DNA of 38,029 nt from Flammula alnicola. Its lineage: Eukaryota; Basidiomycota; Agaricomycetes; Agaricales; Strophariaceae. This document shows, piece after piece, positions 21,724-33,800 of the stretch. The DNA lies in contig JADNRV010000409.1 of NCBI GenBank assembly GCA_015499995.1, forward strand, positions 1 through 38,029, read 5' to 3'. Below the pieces are notes generated by a model. That model did not search any database. It was not told where the DNA came from and worked only from the letters and a program-made list of their open reading frames with translations. A program made the translations under genes and the position numbers. How positions within the stretch are numbered: the first letter of the stretch is position 1; each line of letters starts with the position of its first letter.

Positions 21724-22324
21724 GTAGATAGATCTGTTCAGAAAATCGTCAACTTTTCTCGTTTCTATGTTCCGTGACAGTGGTATTTGGTGAAAGAGCA
21801 TTAGGGTGGGAATAGAATAGGGGTGGGGGTGGGTCAAAGGCGAGTCTCATTGCGCCTGCTTGCTCGCATGAGGTGTCTACCGCTCAAGCCCCCAACCATT
21901 ACTTTTACTAGTAACCTTTGGCGTACCACCTTCAAAGTCAACAACGTCAGCGCTGGAAGGACGGTTGAGAAACAGCAGGATTCGATGAGCATAAGGGGTC
22001 TACGCCCTGGGAAATCGGCAACTGTATGTCCACATTAATAGCTTTTCAAACACTAGCTAACACTTTTTCAAGATATCGAAGCGCCCATCGCAGACACCTC
22101 ATCCATATGCATCATGAATGAACGCTGCCTCGTCGTCACGTCATCATTGCCTCTGTTTGCACTGCCCCTGGTGCAGTGTCTTTATTCAGTGCCAACCCTC
22201 CTCAAGCTCGCTAATAGAATGAGCAAGGAAGTAGGGTCTCCTGGCCAGTTTATCAGCCCCTGTCCCCCAAAAATTTCAAGGCCCTCTGTACAATTGAACT
22301 CTGACTCGAATGAATACATGATAG
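21724..22324. other. Intergenic region between convergent genes
   Basis: Holds the 3' ends of the BTB gene and the NLR gene. A short frame at 21823-22038 (+) has no recognisable domain. The plus frame starting at 22114 runs into the antisense of the ankyrin repeats and is not taken as a gene. Confidence 0.45.
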
Positions 22325-25300
22325 CTACATTTCCCATAAGAAAAATCTCCGTTCCATATAAGCAGTCAGAATGTTCGGGTAAGGTGTCAGCATCTGAAAA
22401 TGTTTCTGTTCATAATGAGTCGACTTCGTCCTTCGAGTCCATCTCCATGATCCGCTCAAGAATGTCCTCTCAATCAAACTTGATGCTGTACCAATTATCT
22501 TTGCACTCACCTCCGCCCCCTTCTCGAGCAGCAGCTTCACGATCGCCTTGTGACCTTGTTTCGATGCTGCTTGGAGTGCATTACCGTAATATCCTCCTTG
22601 TGCATTCACCTCCGCCCCCTTCTCGAGCAGCAGCTTCACGAGCGCCTCGGAACCTTGAAACGAGGCTGCCTGGAGTGCATTACCAAAATGTCCTCCGTGT
22701 GCATTCACCTTCGCCCCCTTCTCGAGCAACAGCTTTACGATCGCCTCGTGACCTTGACGCATTGCCGCTTGCAGTGCGTTACCACAAAGTCCTCCCTGCG
22801 CATTCACCTCCGCTCCTTTCTCGAGCAGCAGCTTCATGATCACCTCATGACTTTGACGCGACGCTGCCTGGAGTGCATTACCATATTCTCCTCCCTGTGC
22901 ATTCACCTCCGCCCCCTTCTCGAGCAGAAGCTTCACGATCGCCTCGTGACCTCGAAACGACGCTGCTTGGAGTGCATTACCATAAAATCCTCCCTGTGCA
23001 TTCACGTCCGCCCCCTTCTCGAGCAGCAGCTTCACGAGCGCCTCGCGACCTTCAAGCGACGCTACCTTGAGTGCATTGCCAAATGGTCCCTGTGCATCCA
23101 CCTCTGCCCCCTTCTGGAGCAGGAGCTTCATGATCGACTCGTGACCTTCGCTCGATGCTGCCTGGAGTGCATTATGATAACGTCCTCCCTGTGCGTTCAC
23201 CTCTGCCCCCTTCTGGAGCAGGACCTTCACGACCGCCTCGTGACCTTCACTCGATGCTGCCTGGAGTGCATTATGATAATGTCCTCCCTGTACATTCACA
23301 TTTGCCCCCTTCTTGAGAAGCAACTTCACAATCGCTTCGTGACCTTGTCCCGACGCCGCCTGGAGTGCATTACCATAAAATCCTTGCTGTGCATTCACCT
23401 CCGCCCCTTTGTCAAGTAGGTATTCTGACACACGTTGTAGACCAGCTCGGGAAGCGTAGTAAAGAGGAGGTGCAATTTCAGACTGGTGTCTTGATAGCCT
23501 GCTTCTGATCTGTTGCTGATCTAAATCCCAAATTCGGACCCAATTGATGAATGGAGCGGTCTCCGGGTTGAACAGGTTCACTATCAAGGAGATTCCTGGT
23601 GTACCGACGTCTCCAGATGCCACGTGGGAAATCCAATACTTCGCTGCATACTGTGCAAGTGGCGAGGAATATAGCATGGCATCTGTCAGTGGCTCAAATG
23701 AGTCGAATTGTAGAAGATATGCGACTGAGATTTGGGCGATTGTTGAGTGAGCGTCTTCCTTGCTAATCCTGAAATCTCTCTTAACATGCGCTGAGAGCAG
23801 ATACTCTTTCACGGAGAAGTGTGAAAGCTTTATGGTTCCTGTCTTATCCGTCAACAAATTTCATTATACAATATCCGCGTGGTCACCATACCTTGTGATT
23901 CGGTGACGAGACTAGAGCATCTCAACAATACGCCCCGTGGATCCTGATACCGACGCGCAGCTTTATAAACCGGTCCACCTTCTGACTCCAATTCCACAGT
24001 GGCGGCTTCAGCAACCTCAGTAACTGTCATTGGCCGCTTTGAAAACGCCAGCCACTGCAGGAATACTCTGGTATCACCAATGTAGTCCCTGTCAATAGTT
24101 GCCAGTATCCGTTTATACGTCTCGTCTAGACCCTTGGGTAGGTGGGCTAGCTGCGTGTTTACTTCATGAGGGCTGAGACATTTCGCCAACGCATCAAGCT
24201 GTAATGAAACCCATCGAAATCTAAGAGACAATTAGTGGCAATTCAACAATGTATCGGGTTGTTAGGATGAACATACGACCCGTCTGCACCCTTGGTAATC
24301 GCAGCTTTTATGTCGTCTCTCATCTTTTCATCCCAATGCTCAAATTTCGACGTGACTTCACGCTCGATAAAAGTTGAAATATCCCGGTTTTCAGTTGCTT
24401 CCCCAACAGCAACACAATCAGGGCCAATCTTCCCAAGAACAGTTTCAATGTTATGCAAAGGCCGACTGGTGACCATCAAGTGAAGCCGAAGAGCTCCCGT
24501 ATTCTGCGTCTCGGTGATTTCGTCAGTCCACTTCAGTGTCCTTTCGTGCTCTGTACACTCATCAAGAGCATCGATAATAATATACGCATGGGTGAATTGT
24601 TTGAGAATATCCTGAAGCGTATCCTGAAGTTCGCAGATTGATGGCTGCTGATGACCTCCACAGCGACGGTATAAATCCACCAATGCTGTAGGTATACCAT
24701 CACCGCATTTGTGCGAAAATTGTGAAATGAGGGATCGGATGCACTTATCGTGCGCCTGCAATTCTTTCTGGGAATCCCTCCCATCAAAAAAGAAATATGC
24801 TGTCCCCAGAGATGTATCTGCCCTAAGGACTTGATCAATGACAGATGCGCTGAAAATATGTTCAGTGATTCTTAGTGATGTACCGCTCGCAAAGAAGAGA
24901 CTCACCATAGAATGCTTTTACCACAACCCGCTGTAGAAATATTTAACACACAAATTTGATTTATCGTATTGAGGCCCTTACCCTTGCCCTTGATCCAAAG
25001 GAACCCAGGGGTTTCGATCCAATCATGGAACCGTTCGCCGTCAAGGAACCAGGAGCAGGTGTCGGCTTGACGTTTATCGAGCGCTTCATTCCGATTCCGG
25101 GAGCTGTCAGGTGCGGAAAGCCATTTATAAATCTTCTCGGCTTTCGTAATTGGCAAAGTCAGTTTTAATTAGAAACTAGTAGTAAGCAAGCAGCACCCAG
25201 CTGGTCATCCTTGATGGTCGTGACCGTATTCTCTACAAAGACCATCAGACATAGAAGAGGAGAAACATGCTTCAAGAAAGCGCCACGTACCAACCCTACC

Positions 25301-26614
25301 GAGCCGGTCCTTGATTTCCTTCCCCTGTGAGTTCGAACCAACAGCCACTCTTCGATCGAACTTTCCTAACAAATCGGCGCATGATTTCTTGGACTTGTCA
25401 ATACGGGCCTTCAGATCATCAGATATCTGGATCTTGAGAGTCCGTGCTACATGCAAACCATCACTATATTTAATAGGAGAACGAATGAGGTTAAATTACC
25501 TGCGTAGCACAATTTCGTATACTCGTCGATGAGCGACGCGATTTGGATTGATTGACGGCTGATCTCTTCAAGAATGTTGGTAGTTTCTGCGATCACTGGA
25601 AGGTCTGGAACCACGTTTGCACCACCTAGCATTTCTCGTAAGGTGTCCGCTAGTTCTCGAATGGAGTCATCCTGGACATCCGTCGCCTGTACAGCCTACA
25701 CGCAAAATAGTATCCAATATCCATGTCAGTTTCCATGCGATGTTGTCAGATTATTCACCTCGTAAACGCGGGACAACACAGTCCATGATGCTTTGAGTAT
25801 CGGGTGTACCTGGTCACCGACTTCCTATGAGCCTGAGTGCGAATAAGTGGAGGACACTTGTGATGTACATGGGAGAGATTGTCCATGATGTTCTTCGTCA
25901 ATTGTAATGCTTTTCCGACAGTCGAAGCGGTGTTGATTGCTGCCTTATTGCTTGGTAGCCGAGAAACATCAGCGTCGACCTTTTCCATGAATGCTTTGAC
26001 GTTGCTGTCAGATTCGGAAACACGAGAAAGGCCCGTCTTCATTTTGGCGGAAATGGGGTCGCCCTTCTTATTCGTCAGATCAAGAGGCGTATCTAGGTCA
26101 ATCAGTTTCAATATATGAACAAGTCCATGTATCGAACTTAGTACTCACCATTTTCGAGTAAATCCACGACTTTTCCTCTGTGCAGTCCAACTACCGAAGT
26201 CAACAAGCGTGCCCTTTTACGATATATCTTGATTGTGATCGTCGATGAGGGAGAGAACCAGCTGATAGAAGGAGGCAGGTGAGTAGGTAATATTGACTAG
26301 GAGGCAATGGGAGGACGAAAACTGACACTTTCTTGTCCACTTCCCATTCCCAAGTAAACACTGATTTGCCAGACTCGGCGTTTGTCGACTTCGCAGCTTT
26401 CGTTTCCTTCTTCGAGTTCGCGACTTCCTTGTCATCCACATGAAATTCTACAAGGTACTGCCGTTTCGCAGTCGGTTTCCCCTTTTCAAAGTCGCCTTCG
26501 ACCTTGATTCCTAGATCCCAATCAGTGGCTCGGAATAGCAAGGCCGTTATTGCCATCATGTTAGTGCTCACTCGTCAAGGTCGCGCTAAGTAGCAACGGC
26601 TGGTTGCTCTGCAT
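22325..26614 (-). CDS. NLR-like receptor: C2 - NACHT - ankyrin repeats
   Basis: A 13-exon gene giving about 1204 residues: 26614-26572, 26510-26327, 26261-26149, 26092-25869, 25824-25759, 25695-25500, 25446-25291, 25232-25197, 25140-24982, 24930-24906, 24849-24280, 24220-23892, 23838-22325. All junction phases agree. The N-terminus looks like a C2 domain (LLLSATLTRIKVEGDF, SGKSVFTWEWEV, SSTITIKIYRKR, VVGLHRGKVVDLLEN). A helical linker follows. The NACHT NTPase has Walker A GKAGCGKSIL at about 390 (on its own 25-nt exon), Walker B AYIIIDALDE at about 489, then VTSRPL and FRWVSLQLDALAKCLSP. Then a winged-helix-like part (KLSHFSVKEYLLS), and about ten 33-residue ankyrin repeats. In fungi such proteins act in non-self recognition and cell death. 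The last repeat runs into GTGAGT, so a final intron and a stop at 22412-22410 are possible instead of 22325. Confidence 0.9.
22480..23440 (-). repeat. Tandem 99-bp ankyrin-coding repeats
   Basis: About ten units in phase with the NLR reading frame, each 33 codons (one of 32). The consensus is GNALQAAS, a variable pair, GHEAIVKLLLEKGAEVNAQ and GG plus two variable residues. Units share most codons, so the DNA itself is repetitive. Variation concentrates at a few positions (the two residues after GNALQAAS and those after NAQGG), where ankyrin repeats contact ligands. The leftmost unit is cut off after GAEV. Confidence 0.9.
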
Positions 26615-27333
26615 AGTTATTGGAACAAAAGACAACGCATGAGCGTCGGAGTGTGTCGATGAGGAGGAAGAGAAGGATGAGAGGTATAGCACTGCCTCGT
26701 GTCGTGTGGTTCACGTTCAGCGCTTCAGCCCAGCGTGGTGCGCACTGCATTCTTCATGTGCACCTGCAGATGTCATTCACTCCCGCAAAGCCTCTAGCAA
26801 TATCGAGGGGTGGATGGAGGAGTCACCACGTTGCTCGTGGGTGACTATGAGAGTTATCGATATCACACATAAGTATATGAAGTACGCGTCCATTTTATCT
26901 TTATCCGAGTCTGGCACGCCTGTAATCAGTGTCACTAACTTCCGAACCCCTACCTTACGGACGGTCACGTGTGTGATTCGCTGCTGTCAGATGCGCCGCC
27001 GCTGGCCACAGGATTCATTTACATTGCAATGTATACGACTCAGAGCGACATTCTGCCTGCAGTCCAGCACCGCACGAGGGCTCGTTTATGTATGGGTACA
27101 TTTCCTGATTTCCATCTCAGGATTGGAAGAAATAAATACTATATCACGGAATCTTCAATCTACGTCGAAATCCCTGCTAACTTCTCCAAAGGCAACAGCA
27201 GTGATATTTCGTTTGACGCCCGTCACCTCGGATTTTCCTTCAACCTTGATATAAGCAAGCAAGCAAGCTGGGGTGTCGTAGCCAGGCCAGAAGATATCGC
27301 TGTGGGCGGCCACCTATCTTCCTCTTTAACCAA
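26615..27333. other. NLR promoter region / RLI1 3' flank
   Basis: About 720 bp between two tandem minus-strand genes. It should contain the promoter of the NLR gene and the 3' end of RLI1. A plus-strand frame 26969-27337 (122 residues) shows no known domain and ends inside the last RLI1 exon in antisense, so I do not call it a gene. Confidence 0.45.
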
Positions 27334-29751
27334 TTAATCCTCAAGGAAGAAGTAGTTTCCAGCCGCTGTTAGCAAAGAAGAAATGTCAGATTCCTGTCAG
27401 GAAAGCAAAATTTTGGATAACAGACCCTTCTGCTCGCGATCCTTAATGCTGTTCATCTTGTTCACCCGCGGTCGGTAGTTTGTTGGGTCACGGCGGAAAG
27501 TAATCTCTAGTGATGCAAGGAATCTGTTCATTCCCGACAACAGCGATTGTGGTCTAGATGGTGTTTTATTGCAAAAATCAGCGAATCCATGGTATCATAC
27601 TCTGGAATAAAAAGAACGCACGGCGTGGCTTTAGCACTGAGTGCAGGCTGGCCTTCGAACACGATAACTCGGTCGGCGAGGTATGTTGCCATGATGAAAT
27701 CGTGCTCGATTACGAACGCTGTCTTCTTTGTGTGGAGGATGAATCTGTCATGTCAAGCTCGCGTTTAAATAACCCATAATGGAGCATAAAATAACGAGCC
27801 GCGACGAACCGTTTGATGACTTTGCTAGCGATGATACGCTGCTCGGAGTCCAGGAAACTGGGAACCCATGGATTAGGAGAGGAACAGAGGATGATGATTA
27901 AGTTAGGGAGACTTACGAGCTGGGTTCATCAAGGAGGTACACAGCAACATTGGGCTTGCCTGCAGATATATCCGATGTCAGCCCTCGTCGTTGAGAAACG
28001 GGATTTTTTGCTCACCAAGCGCAAGTACAATAGCCACTCTCTGCAACTCTCCTCCTGAGAGTGTCTTGACATCCTGGTCCATGATGTTTTCCAGGGTCAT
28101 AGGCTTAAGGACGTCAGTCTGGAACTGCGGGTGCAGGAACGCGGCCTTGATCTGCTTAAGCAGCAGCATCCTGACTGTACCCGGGAATTTTGGCGAGATC
28201 GTCTGTGGCTTCAAGCTGACAGCCAGTGTCTGTTTATCGGTCTCCTCATCAGGCGTGTCGCCTGCGAGGAGCCGTACAAAGGTCGTCTTTCCTGTACCGT
28301 TCTCGCCCAACATGACGATAATCTCGGAGTCTGTGAAACTTCCACCTTCGACTGTGAGCTTGAAGTTTCCGAGGGTCTTGGTCATGGATGGGTATGAATA
28401 ATGACGTGTCTTGTCGACGACCAGTTCTTCGGCTGTTTCTACCATCTTGAAGGAAAGGGATTCCTCACGGAAGCGCAGATTTTCGGTGGGAATGAAACCG
28501 TCGAGGAAGATGTTGATACCTGCAAAGCGTATTAATTCAAAGGACTTTGCATTTAAGGAAAATGGACGAGCCTTCGCGGACGGATGAAGGCATGGTGACG
28601 ACACCGTACATTGATGGTTTTCCGTACAAGCAACAAATGAAATCCGAAAGATAATCGAGCACAGACAAATCGTGCTCCACGGCGACAACATAGCAGTCCG
28701 GTGTTAACAAGGATCGGATGACCTCGGCGGCCTTCAGACGTTGCTTGATATCAAGGTAACTTGAAGGCTCGTCGAACATGTATCTGCGAGGTCCGTCAGT
28801 AAGATGCGGCATGGAAGAAAGCCTTCACATACACATCCGCCTTCTGGATACAGGACATGGCGATGGCGAAACGTTGAAGCTCTCCACCGGAAAGGTGCGT
28901 AATTTCTCGGTCCAGCACATGGTTCAGCTCGAGCTCGTCACACATCTTCTGCTTGTTGTCCAGCTCGAGTTTGGAATCGAGCATCTGCGACACAGTCATA
29001 GATCCTTTAATAGCTTTCGGGATGTGGTCGACGTATTGTGGTTTAATCAAGGCCTTGAGATTGTCCTCCAAGACTTTGGTGAAATAGTTCTGAAGCTCAG
29101 AGCCTCGGAAATACTTGAGGATTTCTTGCCAATCTGGGGGATCCTACAGGACGTTCAAAAAATGAAGAATTTATGTTACAAGGCACGCACATCATATCGC
29201 CCAAGATTTGGCTTCAGCTTTCCCGCAAGGATTTTCAACGCTGTGCTCTTTCCGATACCGTTCGTTCCTACAAGTCCTAGGACCTGCCCAGGTCGTGGTG
29301 TCGGGAGACGATGGAGTTTGAAAGCGTTGGCGGTGTATCGATGTGTCACCTGGGACTCTAAGTTTGTTGGGAGATTGATGATCGCGATAGCTTCGAATGG
29401 GCATCTGGGCAAGCACAAACTTTAGCATACGAAGAAACGTGAATACGAAGCAGATCTCACTTTTTTACACAGATACCACAGCCAATGCACAGAAACTCGG
29501 AGATGAAGGCGATCTTGTCGCTTGACTTAACCTCGATACAGAGTTTGCCTGAGGAAACTTTAGTCATGGATCCCGATGCCTTACACGACAGTCCATACCC
29601 ATTTTTACTACTGGACATGACTGAGACACTTTAGAGAGAACATTCCATTTATCAAGACGAGCGCGCGCACCTTTTTGCACTCTTGTGCACATCGCTTTGG
29701 TTTGCAGCGATTGGCGTCGACAATGGCGATACGAGTGATCTTGTCCGACAT
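27334..29751 (-). CDS. RLI1: ABCE1 / RLI1 ribosome-recycling ATPase
   Basis: Splits ribosomal subunits after termination and helps initiation and ribosome export; acts in cytosol and nucleus. Twelve exons: 29751-29671, 29620-29599, 29548-29461, 29404-29191, 29143-28833, 28783-28572, 28519-28016, 27959-27917, 27857-27810, 27744-27622, 27553-27426, 27365-27334; about 601 residues, normal for the family. The N-terminal Fe-S domain has Cys 16, 21, 25, 29 and 55, 58, 61, 65 for two 4Fe-4S clusters. NBD1: Walker [10 protein letters not shown] (110-118), signature [14 protein letters not shown], Walker [16 protein letters not shown]2: [52 protein letters not shown]. The tail [20 protein letters not shown] and NYFFLED is conserved. 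The intron after exon 6 keeps frame only with a GC donor (GCTCGT at 28571), which is a poor match to the usual GCAAGT. Confidence 0.97.
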
Positions 29752-29983
29752 TTCGACAGCCTTTCACTTGACTGGTGAATACGAAAAGAAGATGGAAAAG
29801 GATCTATACAAGAAAGGCGAGACGTCAGTCAACACAAAAAATTGATACAAGGTTTAGTGTAGTTTGTCTAATCAGCACAGCCACATCCGTGTAATCGCCT
29901 TTCGGTAATTGGCTGGATCCGTCCTTGGACTTCACCCACAATCCGACGAGCTCGTCACTAATACGAGTAACAACGACGTGAAT
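29752..29983. promoter_or_regulatory. Short divergent promoter, RLI1 / PIN4
   Basis: The start codons of RLI1 (-) and the parvulin gene (+) are 232 bp apart, so both promoters and 5' UTRs must share this interval. I see no clear TATA box. Both products serve the ribosome, so shared control is plausible inference. Confidence 0.5.
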
Positions 29984-30571
29984 ATGGCAAAGAGACCTTC
30001 AGGATCGACAGACAAGAAAGCATCAGACAAGACAGAAAAGAAAGGAAAGGCAAAAGCAACTGCCGATGATGGAGAGGAGAAACAGGCCAAGGTATTTCTT
30101 ACTACACGTGGGCGGTCGTTTTATTGTTGAGGAACACTGAATTTGAGTAGGGAAAGGGCGCTTTGAAAGCAGCCACCGCCGTCAACGTGCGGCATATTCT
30201 CTGCGAGAAGCACTCCAAAGCTACAGAAGCTTTGCAAAAGATCCAGGTTCATGATCATACCGCAGTCGATTGACGCTACACGCTGCTAAGTCGTGCCCTC
30301 ATAGGAAGGCCAGGCGTTTAACAAAGTCGCCCAGGAATACTCAGAGGACAAGGCCAAAAGTACTTTCTATTGATCTTTGCTTGGGCGTATCTCATATTGC
30401 TTTGGTCCAGATGGTGGAAGTTTGGGATGGATGGTGCGAGGAAGCATGGTTGGGGCTTTTCAGGACGCGGCCTTTGCTCTCACACCGTCCACAGTCGACA
30501 AGCCCATTGTTTCCTCTCTTGTGAAGACTAACTTCGGCTACCACATCATCATGGTCGAGGGCCGTCGATGA
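29984..30571 (+). CDS. PIN4: Parvulin-type prolyl isomerase, PIN4 / Par14
   Basis: Peptidyl-prolyl cis-trans isomerase of about 139 residues. Exons 29984-30091, 30151-30246, 30305-30359, 30411-30571. The N-terminus is a Lys-rich basic leader ([17 protein letters not shown]), typical of Par14/Par17 and linked to nucleolar or DNA association. The rotamase domain starts [18 protein letters not shown] and continues [40 protein letters not shown] and [14 protein letters not shown]. There is no WW domain, which separates it from Pin1/Ess1. Human Par14 takes part in pre-rRNA processing. The gene is divergent from RLI1. Splice phases are consistent. Confidence 0.93.
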
Positions 30572-30819
30572 TCAACTCCTTCTCATTTACTAGGATCCTC
30601 TTTTCTCCGTTGGAAACCCACAGCCCTGTTTGCAGTTTAAATCCTTCGGTTCTCGTCAGCAGCTTCAGAGAATTCTGTTAGCTTTAAACTACTACTGGAA
30701 GTACAAATTACACAGCCTGCATTATCGTGTACAATGAAGCTCGAATAAATATGCGTTCTAAGTACTAATGCTAAGATGAAGTGATAAAGATTAGGAACGG
30801 AGTGTCGACGAGCCCTAAA

Positions 30820-33800
30820 TCACGGGTGCCACAAAACTGTGGGTACGGTCGAGGAATCCGGAAAGGTAAACAAAATAAAGTAAACAAAATGGAATCGAAG
30901 AGAAAAGCGAGCCGTCGCACAATCAACTCCAACCGGGATAACGCTGAATCGCTCGCGTCGAACCAGGAGACACAGATGGCGGAGATGAATATGAAACAGG
31001 CCCAGGAGGAGGTCGCGAAGACGAGCAGATGAAGGTGGGTTGGAGAACACGGGATATGGATTCTCCCTCCGGATACCACCCTTTCCGTCACTCGAACCCG
31101 ATGCACGACGTCTGTTAATATACGACGTCGTGCCGTCCGGATTATAGAACCGGTGAGGACCCCAACTTGAGTTCGAGCGAGAATCAGTCGGAGACACCGT
31201 TGATGGATAATATGAAGTATGATGAGGTGAATCACCATATTGAGGAGGGTACCCATGGAGGTTCTGCATTGGGAGTTTTGGTGGTGACATTCCAGTGGGC
31301 GAATGGATGATTGGAGTTGCGTTAGGACCTGAAACTGGTATCGCTGGAATGTAGCCAGGACGTCCATTGAGGGGAGCAGGTGGCGAGGGATACATGGGTG
31401 CGAAATAAGGCCTCGACTGAGTCTGGGGCGATGACAAACCATAAGGACGACCTGATCCACCATCCGAATGTTTACTGGGAAAATAACCGCCTCGGTGCTC
31501 TGGTGGATTAGGGAAAGGATACTGAGCGTTTCTAGGCGGTGATGAACTACTATACAAACTCGGCCGCCGGTTGTCTGGAGGTAGATTGTTGCCCAATCGC
31601 GGCACGAGAGGTTGAGGAGGCAGCTGGTGGTGCGTCCTTGACTGCTCGTGGTGGTACTGTGGTCTCGGAATGGACGGTGGCACAGAATGTGGAGGAACAC
31701 TATCTCCGAATGTATGCCTGCCAGAATCCCTGACAGGGGTACCATGGCTAGAAAAGGACGATGAAGAGGTCGGCGGGCGGCTACGAGTGGAATCAAAGGA
31801 TAGGGACGACATGGGAGGGGGTGTCGGATCTCTACTCGCAGTTAATGAGACAATATTCGGCGTGGACGGAGTCATCAATGCTCCAGAACCAGGATATGGC
31901 AACTCTTTCCAGGCTGCATGCAGATCTGGAGTCGGAGAACGTTTAGGAGCGCTTGCAGCGATATTATCCAGGCCCAATGGGTTCATATTGCTCCAGTAAT
32001 AGTTGCTAACCTGGATTGTCGTCTGCCACGTATACACTCGATAATGAGCCACATAGGCCAACGCGCACAGAGGGCAGACAACGCACCTTGTTGGGCATTG
32101 ACGCAGCAATCCGCTTGAAATTGTCTCCATGTTGCGCGAGGAGAGATATAAACAGGCCTAACGTGACACGTCATATCAGGACACGATATTCTCGACTTCA
32201 GAGGGATGTCCACCGACTTTTATCGTCTTCCGACCACTGATTGACTGAAGGTACGACTTTGTCCTTCTTACTGCGGGCCGTTGATTCGCCTCCATCATTC
32301 GTGGTTGCAGGCAACACCTTGTCCAGTTCAGGTCCTGGTGACGGTGGTTCATCCGAAACTGTAGCTGCAGATTTTATCTTCCGCGTCCGCTTCACTCGTT
32401 TGGCTGGTCGTGGCTCCGATTCTTGCTCCTGAAAGACCAGATGGATAGGATAGTGATTAAGCTTGGTTAGTCACCATTAACAGCCTAGAGGGAACCTGCC
32501 AGCTTACTGGGGTCTCATCCTGGTGCACAGATGCAGGAGTGCTTTCAACAACGGGTGGCGTAGAGATGGATGGCGTCGGCGCCGCTGATGTTGGTGCCGA
32601 TGTAGCAGCCGGAGTCGAAGCCACTGCAGGCGTGGCAACAGAAGAGGGGGCCATCGTAGATGGCGTTGCCGTTTTCCGTCTCCTGGGCCGCGTCGATTCC
32701 GGTTCTGGGGTGGGTGTGCTAGTAGGCGTGTCCTCGAACTGGACAGCATTGCGGCGGGCCTTCCTTCCCCTTGGAGCACGGGCGACAACCGGTGCAGATA
32801 CGGATCCAGCGTTAGTGGGAGAGCCACGATGTACCTCCATGTCGTGCAAAGCGATATCGACCAAAAGCCCATTCCCTTTCTTTTTACCCATCCCTCTGCG
32901 TTTCCTCTTGTTAGGCGCAAATTGAGAGACAACCTTGCGAAAATCGATGAACCGATTCTTGTGTAGGTAGTAATAATCGACACATTGTGCTGCTGTCTTG
33001 TTAGGAATGTAGTCGGCGATGATGCCGAACTGCTTGGGATGTGCCGCGAATTTGTCGATGAAGATTTTCTTCTCTTCATCGGTCCAGTCGTGAATCCCAG
33101 TGTGCGGGGCATAATATTGGCTGGGATTTTCAATGAAGTGCGCTGTATCATCAAGAACGTAGTCAACTTGGCCATTGATAACCGATATCATGTCAGGTAT
33201 CTTCGCAACGTTCCTCATAGAGAGGTGGTTGGGATCCGTTGCATCGTCGACTCCAAGACTTGCAATAATCTGCTCCATTTCGAAATCTGAGCGCACTGCA
33301 TCTGTGATCGCAGTCGACCGACGAGTCGTACGGCCCGTATGGTGCATCTCATGTTCCGATGCCAACGTCTTCTGTTGTTCGTTCAGAGCATTACAATGCG
33401 CACGCCACCTCTCCTGCAGCGAGAGATACTCTTGCCGAAGCCGCGCAACCTTTTCATCGATTATCCCATGTCGCTGCTCCATGTATGCTGCGAGCAGCGG
33501 CCTTGTTTTGACAAACGAATCGATCCTGTCTTGCAATTCCTGTCCACTGAACATTTTATCGAGCAAGATGTCAGGCGTGGCAGTAGGATGGACTTCCAGA
33601 GGGGCGGATATTGATTGATTCGCCAGTAACACCGGATTGACGCGTTCCTCACGCGTTTGCCGATCGCAAAGCAGCCGCGTCATGACGACGATTCGCAACG
33701 CATCTGCCTTCGACTTCGCATCGGAAAATGGGGGTATCTCTTCGAGTGTGGGTAAGGCACTTGGAAGCACGACAGGAGACGTTGCTTCAATAATGGGAGT

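Noticed and set aside
22114..23419. Long plus-strand frames across the ankyrin region
   Set aside because: They are antisense readings of the 99-bp ankyrin repeats; periodicity keeps several frames open.
22480..23440. Regularly spaced repeats resembling a CRISPR array
   Set aside because: The 99-bp units are contiguous, coding and in frame with an NLR; there are no spacers, and the genome is eukaryotic.
26969..27337. 122-codon plus-strand frame before RLI1
   Set aside because: No recognisable motif and it ends antisense within the RLI1 last exon.
32457..32508. Read-through end of SNT1 exon 4 to a stop near 32457
   Set aside because: A GTAAGC donor at 32507 and a TTTCAG acceptor near 32429 join in phase to the exon that begins SANT2.
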